A DNA stretch of 8,472 nucleotides from Candidatus Levyibacteriota bacterium (GCA_016182425.1 JACPGP010000011.1:1-8472), one strand, 5' to 3'; positions 1 to 5,301 are shown, numbered from the stretch's first letter. A program made the numbers and translations. The notes: generated by a model not told the origin, from the sequence alone.

Positions 1-810
1 ATTATTGCGCAAGATTTAGGAATCCTTGCCCGGGATGGACACACAGAGGCCACCATTGAATTAATTACCCGCGCCGGATTTTTGCCAGTTGGCGTGTTAT
101 GCGAGGTTTTGCAAGGGAACGGAAAAGTGGCCAGGGGCGAAAATCTTACTAAGTTTGCTAAAAAGTTTAATCTCAAAATTGTCACCATTTTAGATCTTAC
201 TGAGTACGTAAAATCTACCCCTTCTGTGGTAAAAAAATCCTCTTCATATCTGCCAACCCAATATGGGACATTTCGTATAGCAATATACCAATCAATGCTT
301 GATAACACAGAACATGTCGCATTGATGATGGGAGATGTAGGCAAAGAGCCAATTGTGACTCGTATTCATTCGCAGTGTTTGACAGGAGATACCTTGTTTT
401 CGCTCAAATGCGACTGCGGTGAACAACTGCAAAAAAGCATGCAGATAATACAAAAAGAAGGAAGAGGAATTTTGCTTTACCTAAATCAGGAAGGTAGGGG
501 AATTGGGTTAGCAAATAAAATTAAGGCGTACGCGTTGCAAGAGAAAGGGCTTGATACGGTTTCGGCAAACGAACAATTGGGGTTTTCCAAAGACGCGCGT
601 TCTTATAACGTAGCAGCGCAGATCTTGCAGGATTTAGGAGTAAAAAATATTAATCTTCTCACCAATAATCCTGCGAAAGAGAAACAACTTGTTTTGTATG
701 GGATACATATTCAAAAAACTATCCCTTTGGAAATTAAGCCAAATGGGGTTAACCGCCGTTATCTTAAAACAAAAAAACAAAAATTAGGGCATCGTTTATC
801 CCTTGTGTAA
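1..810 (+). CDS. ribBA: RibBA: DHBP synthase (C-terminal part) fused to GTP cyclohydrolase II, 5' truncated by window edge
   Basis: This bifunctional cytoplasmic enzyme supplies both riboflavin precursors: the RibB half makes 3,4-dihydroxy-2-butanone 4-phosphate from ribulose 5-phosphate, and the RibA half opens GTP. The frame is open from base 1 with no stop, so the true start lies upstream and 269 residues are visible. Window residues 12-60 match the end of RibB (RDGHTEATIEL, then VLCEVL). The RibA domain follows from about residue 90, with the zinc cysteines C126, C137 and C139 in a C-x10-C-x-C pattern, YLNQEGRGIGLANK, LGFSKDAR and LLTNNPAKE. It ends in the usual NRRYLKTKKQKLGH tail. An ATG-like TTG at base 82 is internal to the RibB domain and not a real start. 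The stop lies 3 nt before ribD, so the two are almost certainly co-transcribed. Any FMN riboswitch would be upstream of the window. Confidence 0.95.
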   Translation: MIAQDLGILARDGHTEATIELITRAGFLPVGVLCEVLQGNGKVARGENLTKFAKKFNLKIVTILDLTEYVKSTPSVVKKSSSYLPTQYGTFRIAIYQSMLDNTEHVALMMGDVGKEPIVTRIHSQCLTGDTLFSLKCDCGEQLQKSMQIIQKEGRGILLYLNQEGRGIGLANKIKAYALQEKGLDTVSANEQLGFSKDARSYNVAAQILQDLGVKNINLLTNNPAKEKQLVLYGIHIQKTIPLEIKPNGVNRRYLKTKKQKLGHRLSLV

Positions 811-813
811 TCT

Positions 814-1809
814 ATGGATCAATACTTCATGCAAGAAGCGCTCAAGCTTGCCAAAAAAGGCCTTTCTTGGACATGGCCAAATCCTTTGGTTGGTGCTGTG
901 ATTGTGAGGAATGGAAAGGTAGTTGGGAAGGGGTATCATCAAAAAGTTGGACTGTCCCATGCTGAAATTGAAGCGCTTGCCAGGGCGGGAAAGAACGCGA
1001 AAGGAGCAACACTTTATGTAAATCTGGAACCATGTTCGCATTTTGGCAAAACTCCGCCATGTGTTGATGCAGTTATACAAGCTGGAATTAGGCGAGTTGT
1101 TTGTTCGACTCTTGATCCAAATCCCAAAGTTTCGGGCAGTGGGGTTGATAAACTTAAACAAGCAGGAATAGACGTAATAGTTGGAATTTTAGAGCAAGAG
1201 GCAAAAAAACTTAATGAAGCATTTTTTACCTTTCACACTAAAAAGCGGCCGTTTGTGGCCATAAAGTTTGCCGCAAGTCTAGATGGTAAAATTGCCACAT
1301 ATACAGGGGATTCAAAATGGATTACCAATGAAAAGGCACGGGAATATGCGCGATTCTTACGAAGTCAATATCAATCAGTACTGGTTGGTGTAAATACTGT
1401 TATTGCCGATGATCCACATCTGGGTGTCAGAAAAAAAGGTAAAAAAGATCCAATCAGAATTGTCCTCGATCCTCATTCGAGGATTCCAAAAGATGCCAAG
1501 GTATTAAGAGATACTAATGTATTAATTATTAATGAGCAAATTACAATTTCGCATCTTTTAACAAGGCTAAAAGAAAGAGAAATCATTAGCATTTTGGTGG
1601 AAGGGGGAGGTAAGACTATTGGAAGCTTTGTTGACTCTGGTCTTGTTGATAAAGTTTATGCTTTTCATGCCCCCATCATTATCGGCGGAGAAAAAGCTGT
1701 AAATAGTGTTGGAGGCAGCGGGTTTGCCACAATAAGGCAAGCACAGCATCTTAAGGATGTGACATTTCAGAGATTTTCTGATACACTTTTAACAGTAGGA
1801 TATGTATAA
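814..1809 (+). CDS. ribD: RibD: bifunctional pyrimidine deaminase / reductase of riboflavin synthesis
   Basis: RibD deaminates the pyrimidine made by GTP cyclohydrolase II and then reduces its ribosyl side chain with NADPH, in the cytoplasm. Residues 1-140 form the CDA-fold deaminase: PNPLVGAVIV, then the zinc site H49-A-E51 and P73-C74...C83 (EPCSHFGKTPPC). Residues 145-331 form the DHFR-like reductase, with FVAIKFAASLDGKIA, the SKWIT motif, VGVNTVIADDPHL, RIVLDPHSRIP and LVEGGGKTIG. At 331 residues it is somewhat shorter than the E. coli and B. subtilis enzymes (about 360), and the shortening is mainly in the middle of the reductase domain (about residues 235-255). The start is 3 nt after ribBA with no evident Shine-Dalgarno sequence, so translational coupling is likely. 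Its TAA shares one base with a possible ATG of the next frame. Here ribD follows ribBA, unlike the common ribD-ribE-ribBA-ribH order, and no ribE or ribH follows it. Confidence 0.95.
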   Translation: MDQYFMQEALKLAKKGLSWTWPNPLVGAVIVRNGKVVGKGYHQKVGLSHAEIEALARAGKNAKGATLYVNLEPCSHFGKTPPCVDAVIQAGIRRVVCSTLDPNPKVSGSGVDKLKQAGIDVIVGILEQEAKKLNEAFFTFHTKKRPFVAIKFAASLDGKIATYTGDSKWITNEKAREYARFLRSQYQSVLVGVNTVIADDPHLGVRKKGKKDPIRIVLDPHSRIPKDAKVLRDTNVLIINEQITISHLLTRLKEREIISILVEGGGKTIGSFVDSGLVDKVYAFHAPIIIGGEKAVNSVGGSGFATIRQAQHLKDVTFQRFSDTLLTVGYV

Positions 1810-1826
1810 TGGAGAAAGACCCGAAG

Positions 1827-1834
1827 GGAGGTGA
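1827..1834 (+). promoter_or_regulatory. Strong Shine-Dalgarno site of the cupredoxin gene
   Basis: GGAGGTGA is an 8-nt match to the complement of the 16S rRNA 3' end. It sits 4 nt before the ATG at 1839. It decides the start: the frame is open back to an ATG at 1809 that overlaps the ribD stop by one base, but that ATG has no such site and would add a charged stretch not needed for the anchor. Confidence 0.75.
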
Positions 1835-1838
1835 GTGT

Positions 1839-2321
1839 ATGGAAGAAGCAACAGAAACCAAAGGACAATCAAACAAAACCATATGGATAGCTTTGGCAAT
1901 TGTATTGTTGGTTCTGGCAGGTGGCGCATTTGCTTTTATAAATAGCAATAAAGCAACTCAGCCGACACAGCAAGCAACCCCACAGCCAACAGTTCAACAA
2001 CAAGAGAAAGCAGCAGGACAAGGCGCGACTGAAAGCGCAATGAAAGAGGTAAAAACATTCGCTGTTGAGGGCTCGCCATTTGCGTTTTCTGTAAAAGAGA
2101 TTAGGGTGAAAAAAGGCGACACGGTCAAGATTGTGTTTACCAATAAAACAGGATTTCACGATTGGACAGTTGACGAATTCAATGCCAAAACCAAGCAAAT
2201 TCAAGCTGGAGAAACTGATGAGGTTACTTTTGTTGCCGACAAAGCAGGATCGTTTGAATATTACTGCAGCGTTGGTACTCATCGGCAGCAAGGCATGGTG
2301 GGAAAACTTATTGTGGAGTAG
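1839..2321 (+). CDS. Membrane-anchored cupredoxin (type-1 blue copper protein)
   Basis: This is a predicted one-electron carrier or copper-binding protein held on the outer face of the cytoplasmic membrane. With the start at 1839 it has 160 residues: a short polar N-terminus, one hydrophobic segment (about 15-34, IWIALAIVLLVLAGGAFAFI), a Gln/Thr/Pro/Ala-rich linker (about 38-64), and a single cupredoxin domain (about 70-160). All four usual type-1 copper ligands are visible: H107 (FHDW), C143, H148 and M153 in YYCSVGTHRQQGM. The C-x4-H-x4-M spacing resembles rusticyanin more than plastocyanin (C-x2-H-x4-M). The hydrophobic segment has no lipobox cysteine and no clear AxA cleavage site, so it probably stays as an anchor. 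The gene lies directly after ribD and 24 nt before the Cys-rich miniprotein. Its electron partner is not determined. An alternative start at 1809 would give 170 residues. Confidence 0.9.
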   Translation: MEEATETKGQSNKTIWIALAIVLLVLAGGAFAFINSNKATQPTQQATPQPTVQQQEKAAGQGATESAMKEVKTFAVEGSPFAFSVKEIRVKKGDTVKIVFTNKTGFHDWTVDEFNAKTKQIQAGETDEVTFVADKAGSFEYYCSVGTHRQQGMVGKLIVE

Positions 2322-2328
2322 GATTAAT

Positions 2329-2339
2329 AAAGGAGGTGA
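2329..2339 (+). promoter_or_regulatory. Near-perfect extended Shine-Dalgarno site of the Cys-rich miniprotein
   Basis: AAAGGAGGTGA is an 11-nt uninterrupted complement to the canonical 16S rRNA tail, 6 nt before the ATG at 2346. It is the longest such match in the window and is strong evidence that the 56-codon frame is a real, well-translated gene. The following AAGTGTATG echoes the GTGTATG context of the cupredoxin start. Confidence 0.85.
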
Positions 2340-2345
2340 AAGTGT

Positions 2346-2516
2346 ATGTGCTATAACTGCGGATGCGGTATTCCAGATGATGACATGGGAAATTCGGATA
2401 ATATCACAAATGCTACCTTTGCAAAAGCGGCAGCGGCATCTGGTCAATCAGCTGAAGAGGCAAAGAAACAAACCCTTGCAATGCTTAAAAAAGAACTGGG
2501 AGATGGCGCAGCATGA
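2346..2516 (+). CDS. 56-residue Cys-cluster protein (CxxCxC), unknown function
   Basis: This short gene encodes 56 residues beginning MCYNCGCGIPDDDMGN. C2, C5 and C7 form a C-x2-C-x-C cluster at the extreme N-terminus, followed by an acidic patch (D11-D13), a possible DNITNATF turn, and an Ala/Lys/Glu-rich helix (about 24-53, including EEAKKQTLAMLKKEL). There is no signal peptide or membrane segment, so it should be cytoplasmic. Three cysteines so close together suggest metal binding (Fe-S, Zn or Cu) or redox thiols, but I do not recognise a characterised family and assign no function. Support for its reality is the 11-nt Shine-Dalgarno site upstream and the 4-nt ATGA overlap with the next gene. 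Its position between a cupredoxin and a haem membrane protein points to a redox or metal-handling role by inference only. A longer frame at 2131-2532 in another phase is not the coding one. Confidence 0.85.
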   Translation: MCYNCGCGIPDDDMGNSDNITNATFAKAAAASGQSAEEAKKQTLAMLKKELGDGAA

Positions 2517-3154
2517 TGTCTCTTTTTTCTAATATTCGCTTCTACGTTTTGATTTTAAGCGTTGTTCTTTCTCTCGGAGAGTATTTTTTTATTCAACAAT
2601 GGTTTTCTGATAGGGAGAAAGTAGCGATGTTAGTACCGCTTTATGCGTATACAGCTTTGGTCTATTTATATCTTGCCATGCTAGCAGGGCCTTTGACAAA
2701 AGTTTTTCCATTTTTTCCATTCCGTGCATCCTACCTGAAAGCTCGCCGCGCCATTGGTGTTTCGGCATTCTACTTTGGGGTGCTTCACGCGCGATTTGCA
2801 TTTTATGATTTTTTGGGTGGATTTGCGGCCATTCCGTTTCTTGATACCAGATATAGAATTGCTTTGGTTTTATCAAGTACTGCCATCCTTATTTTGACTC
2901 TTATGGCTGCAACCTCGTTTGATTATATGGTAAAACTTCTGACGTTTCCAAAATGGAAAATGCTGCATCGGTTTGTCTATGTTGCGGCAATTTTTATCCT
3001 AATCCACGCCATTCTTATTGGCACGCGATTTCAGGAGTTTCTTATCATTAGGATTGTTTTAGGGATAGGAACAGTTTTTTTGGTAGGACTTCACATAGTT
3101 GGTTTATTACGAATGTACAAAATTTTTAAAGCTCCTGAGGATTCACACGGATAA
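2513..3154 (+). CDS. MsrQ/ferric-reductase-like haem b transmembrane protein
   Basis: This 213-residue integral membrane protein has about six hydrophobic segments (near 8-28, 41-60, 80-100, 115-137, 152-172, 178-199) and fits the ferric reductase-like transmembrane domain family. The histidines H92 (GVLHARF), H152 (KMLHRFVY) and H165 (ILIHAIL) occur with the spacing of the haem-binding histidines of E. coli MsrQ (H91/H151/H164 as I recall them), and the total length is also close (211). H194 is an extra candidate. The KWKMLHRFVYVAAIFILIHA stretch is typical of MsrQ/YedZ. MsrQ passes electrons to the periplasmic methionine sulfoxide reductase MsrP, but no msrP is in the window, so the acceptor or donor may be different, for example the cupredoxin two genes upstream. 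The start overlaps the miniprotein stop (ATGATG at 2513). Its 3' end overlaps the convergent dehydrogenase gene by 29 bp. The general family is fairly sure; the exact role is not. Confidence 0.85.
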   Translation: MMSLFSNIRFYVLILSVVLSLGEYFFIQQWFSDREKVAMLVPLYAYTALVYLYLAMLAGPLTKVFPFFPFRASYLKARRAIGVSAFYFGVLHARFAFYDFLGGFAAIPFLDTRYRIALVLSSTAILILTLMAATSFDYMVKLLTFPKWKMLHRFVYVAAIFILIHAILIGTRFQEFLIIRIVLGIGTVFLVGLHIVGLLRMYKIFKAPEDSHG

Positions 3155-4211
3155 TTTTGTCATCATCAGAGGTAGGTGTGCCGCGGCCATCCCTGTTTGA
3201 AGTTGTGATGTAGAGCATGTTGTCTGGTCCTAAAACAACATCTCGAATTCTGCCAAATTCTCCCTTGAAATGTTCTATAATCTTTTTTTCAATAACAATC
3301 ATTCGAAAGTCAGGTTTAATATCAAGTGAGTAAAGCGCAGAGCCTCTTAAGCCTCCAAAATAGAGTGTGTCATTTATGATGGCTGCTCCGGCTGGCGCCC
3401 AGGTATCGCTGCCGCTTTGAAGTAGTGGAGGAACCATGCCATTTTGCGTTTGATCACAGCGAACTGTTGGCCAGCCATAATTATTATTTTTATCAATGCG
3501 ATTAATCTCATCGCAGGCACTTGAACCATGTTCTGTTTCCCAAAGATTGCCTTTGTCATCCCAGGTAATTCCTTGTGGGTTTCTATGTCCGTACGAATAT
3601 ACCTCAACCTTTTCATCCTCGCCAACTCGCAGTATCTTTCCAGCCAAAGAGTTTTTGTCTTGGGCAAGAGATGGGTTTTGCGCGTCTCCTGTTGTTATGT
3701 ACAAAAAATTATCAGGCCCAAACTTTATTCTGCCGCCATCATGGAAAATAGCACCTGGAATAGCATCAACAATTACTTTTTCGTTATTCAACTTTTCTTC
3801 GCTAAAATCGAATCGTGAAACTTTATTTAAGGTATTGCTGCCATTTGAGGAATACGTGTAGTATAGATAAATATATTTTTTTTGGGGAAAATCAGGATGA
3901 ACTGCAATTCCATGCAAGCCACTTTCACCAGTTTGCTTCACTTGTATTTGGGCAATGTTTTTTACGTCTTGGGTTTTGATGTCAATACCTTTTACGCTAC
4001 CTTTTCTTTCTGTTACTAAGAGGTTTCCATCTGGAAGAAATGCCAAGGCCCAAGGGACTTCCAGACTTTTTGCAATAATCGTTATTTTTTCAGCTGGCGC
4101 ATTGGTAGGAGAGGGAGCTTGCGCGCTAAATAGAAGGCCAATTGTCAGAAGTATAAGCAGTAATGCAATAATGAGTTTTGAGGACACGTAGGTATTATAC
4201 AACCTTTGCAT
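3126..4211 (-). CDS. Membrane-anchored/secreted PQQ-type sugar dehydrogenase (glucose/sorbosone dehydrogenase family)
   Basis: This is a six-bladed beta-propeller oxidoreductase like soluble glucose dehydrogenase and E. coli aldose sugar dehydrogenase YliI. These enzymes oxidise aldose sugars outside the cytoplasm with PQQ. With the start at 4211 it has 361 residues: an N-terminal hydrophobic segment (about 12-30) ending near FSAQA, which may be a signal peptide or anchor, then the propeller. Family motifs are GESGLHGIAVHPDF (95-108), FHDGGRIKFGPD (156-167, H157 the likely catalytic base), YGHRNPQG (207-214, R210/N211 PQQ contacts), DEINRI...NNYGWP, and a C-terminal RIRDVV...GPD (R321/R323). 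The position of the sGDH lysine K377 appears to be FGGLRG, so one contact differs. C233 and C252 could form a disulfide. The frame extends to an ATG at 4250, overlapping the upstream gene by 35 nt; 4211 is preferred because it lies 4 nt after that gene's stop. A GTG at 4187 is another option. PQQ use is inferred from the family. Confidence 0.88.
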   Translation of the reverse strand: MQRLYNTYVSSKLIIALLLILLTIGLLFSAQAPSPTNAPAEKITIIAKSLEVPWALAFLPDGNLLVTERKGSVKGIDIKTQDVKNIAQIQVKQTGESGLHGIAVHPDFPQKKYIYLYYTYSSNGSNTLNKVSRFDFSEEKLNNEKVIVDAIPGAIFHDGGRIKFGPDNFLYITTGDAQNPSLAQDKNSLAGKILRVGEDEKVEVYSYGHRNPQGITWDDKGNLWETEHGSSACDEINRIDKNNNYGWPTVRCDQTQNGMVPPLLQSGSDTWAPAGAAIINDTLYFGGLRGSALYSLDIKPDFRMIVIEKKIIEHFKGEFGRIRDVVLGPDNMLYITTSNRDGRGTPTSDDDKIIRVNPQEL

Positions 4212-4222
4212 AGAACTATGCA
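4207..4222. repeat. 16-bp perfect inverted repeat at a stop/start junction
   Basis: TGCATAG-AA-CTATGCA has 7-bp perfect arms and a 2-bp centre. It covers the stop codon of the 69-residue membrane protein and the likely start of the sugar dehydrogenase. The spacer is too short for a good RNA hairpin with all seven pairs, so it resembles a protein-binding site or a short 5-bp stem that could shade the start codon. It may also be chance. Confidence 0.4.
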
Positions 4223-4425
4223 CGAAAAATAATCTGTAACAGATAACCAATTATTAATAAAATAATTCCAATAATTCCTATTGTTTGTTCCCGTTGCATT
4301 TCTTTATAAACAACAGGATTTATCTTGTGCTCTTTCCATACACGTCTGTGAACCATGATTGCGGTAAGTCCAATCATGACCTCACCAATTACCTGAAGCG
4401 TGAATCCTATAAAATGAGCGTTCAT
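4216..4425 (-). CDS. Small two-helix membrane protein of unknown function (69 aa)
   Basis: The protein has two hydrophobic segments, about residues 4-25 (FIGFTLQVIGEVMIGLTAIM) and 48-67 (TIGIIGIILLIIGYLLQIIF), joined by a basic loop with HRRVWKEHK. By the positive-inside rule the loop should be cytoplasmic, with both ends outside. I do not recognise a named family. It lies 17 nt after nnrE and 4 nt before the sugar dehydrogenase, on the same strand, so it is very likely part of that transcription unit and may be a membrane helper or partner for one of its neighbours. There is no Shine-Dalgarno site, but a TACAAT box (complement of 4435-4440) ends 9 nt before the ATG, so a leaderless transcript is possible. 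Confidence that it is a gene rests on tight spacing, good hydrophobic topology and the absence of another gene here. Confidence 0.7.
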   Translation of the reverse strand: MNAHFIGFTLQVIGEVMIGLTAIMVHRRVWKEHKINPVVYKEMQREQTIGIIGIILLIIGYLLQIIFRA

Positions 4426-4442
4426 ATGTCTAGTATTGTATG

Positions 4443-5174
4443 CTAGAAAATTCTTACAACTTCCTCTTTTTCAAAAATTATTGGGACTTCTATACCTATT
4501 TTTTCGTACACTGTTTTGGGGATTGATAAATCTGCCACATATAGCTCTCCTACATTTTGCTTTGCAGAATCTGTCAGCAGGCCGACTTTTGGAAGGGCAA
4601 GAGTTATTGTTGCATGAGCTTTTATTGTAGGGGTATACGGTTGTCCAGTATTTCCGTTCAAACCTGAAGGAATATCCACTGCAAGAATTGGTTTTTCCGA
4701 CTCATTTGCTTTTGCAATAAATGTGGCAATCGGCTCTTTGGGGTTTCCTTTAAGATCGTATCCAATTAGTGCGTCAATCAGTAAATCCGCGTCAATAAAT
4801 TCCTCAAGAAGGGAAAAACAACGTGGTCCATGATACGCTTCTGTGTGGGCTTGCATGTTTTGGAGAATAATATATTGTGCCTTAGCATCCGGGCGAAGCT
4901 TGTTAACTTCTGTTGTTAAGAGGCAAATAACACGTGCTCCATAATTTATGAGATGTCTTCCGGCCCCCAGTCCATCTCCGCCGTTGTTACCTTTGCCACA
5001 TACAATCACAATCTTTTTATTTTTTACACTGCCTCCAAGCATTTTTCGGGAAAGCACAGCGATATTTCGAGAAGCATTTTCCATCATCATAAGAATTGGT
5101 ACGCCGATTTCCTCAACCATGAGCCTGTCAACTTCCCGCATTTGATCAATAGTAACTGTTGGGATACTGTTCAT
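4443..5174 (-). CDS. nnrE: NAD(P)H-hydrate epimerase (YjeF N-terminal domain protein)
   Basis: This cytoplasmic repair enzyme interconverts R- and S-epimers of damaged, hydrated NAD(P)H so that a dehydratase can restore the S form. The 243 residues cover only the epimerase domain; E. coli Nnr is a fusion of epimerase and dehydratase of about 515 residues. Visible motifs are an N-terminal MREVDRLM and MMENASRN, the Rossmann-like VCGKGNNGGDGLGAGRHL (58-75), DADLLIDALIGYDLKG (128-143) with D134 as the expected catalytic acid, and AVDIPSGLNGNTG (165-177). It is the first gene of the minus-strand unit, 17 nt before the small membrane protein. No ADP/ATP-dependent dehydratase (nnrD) is visible in the window. 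There is no Shine-Dalgarno site; candidate -10 boxes lie just upstream. Confidence 0.93.
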   Translation of the reverse strand: MNSIPTVTIDQMREVDRLMVEEIGVPILMMMENASRNIAVLSRKMLGGSVKNKKIVIVCGKGNNGGDGLGAGRHLINYGARVICLLTTEVNKLRPDAKAQYIILQNMQAHTEAYHGPRCFSLLEEFIDADLLIDALIGYDLKGNPKEPIATFIAKANESEKPILAVDIPSGLNGNTGQPYTPTIKAHATITLALPKVGLLTDSAKQNVGELYVADLSIPKTVYEKIGIEVPIIFEKEEVVRIF

Positions 5175-5181
5175 TACTAAA

Positions 5182-5203
5182 ATAATACATATTCAGTATA
5201 GCA
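5182..5203 (-). promoter_or_regulatory. nnrE: Candidate promoter for the nnrE unit
   Basis: On the minus strand an extended -10, TGC-TATACT (complement of 5195-5203), is followed by a second TATTAT box (complement of 5182-5187). The second box ends 7 nt before the nnrE ATG, which would give a leaderless mRNA; the first would give a leader of about 14 nt. No good -35 is visible. A small inverted repeat GCAAC-T-GTTGC (5201-5211) abuts the extended -10. Confidence 0.4.
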
Positions 5204-5241
5204 ACTGTTGCAATAAAGAAAAAGAGCTTTCTGTTTTGTTA

Positions 5242-5256
5242 CTGGTAACTTACCAG
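5242..5256. promoter_or_regulatory. Perfect 15-bp palindrome, candidate operator in the divergent promoter region
   Basis: CTGGTAA-C-TTACCAG has 7-bp perfect arms around one base. It lies 8 bp upstream of a TATAAT box, over the place where a -35 element would sit, and between two divergent genes. A second overlapping inverted repeat, GTTAC-TG-GTAAC (5239-5250), shares half of it. No T-run follows on either strand, so it is not a typical terminator. It looks like a dimeric repressor or activator site controlling the serine hydrolase gene. Confidence 0.5.
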
Positions 5257-5264
5257 ATATAGTG

Positions 5265-5270
5265 TATAAT
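5265..5270 (+). promoter_or_regulatory. -10 box of the serine hydrolase promoter
   Basis: A consensus TATAAT 31 nt before the ATG at 5302. The hexamer at the right distance upstream (TGGTAA, 5243-5248, 16-bp spacer) is a poor -35 and lies within the palindrome, as expected for a regulated promoter. Confidence 0.55.
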
Positions 5271-5301
5271 TATTTTTATTTGGGCCTCCGTACTACTGCT
5301 T

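Noticed and set aside
1809..1838. Earlier ATG for the cupredoxin, overlapping the ribD stop by one base
   Set aside because: The SD site at 1827-1834 fits the ATG at 1839, and the 10 extra residues would be encoded through the SD itself.
1869..2447. Minus-strand open frame of 192 codons across the cupredoxin gene
   Set aside because: It lies opposite a gene with clear copper-ligand motifs and a strong SD site, and its translation is rich in Cys, Ser and Phe with no recognisable domain.
2131..2532. Plus-strand 133-codon frame covering the end of the cupredoxin and the miniprotein
   Set aside because: It starts inside the cupredoxin domain in another phase, has no ribosome binding site, and the 56-codon frame within it has an 11-nt SD and coupled downstream start.
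3496..4191. Several plus-strand frames of 78-121 codons antisense to the sugar dehydrogenase
   Set aside because: They are shadows of a well-conserved propeller gene and show no domain features or ribosome binding sites.
4212..4250. N-terminal extension of the sugar dehydrogenase to the ATG at 4250
   Set aside because: It would overlap the small membrane gene by 35 nt and add residues before a normal signal-like N-terminus; the ATG at 4211 is 4 nt after the upstream stop.
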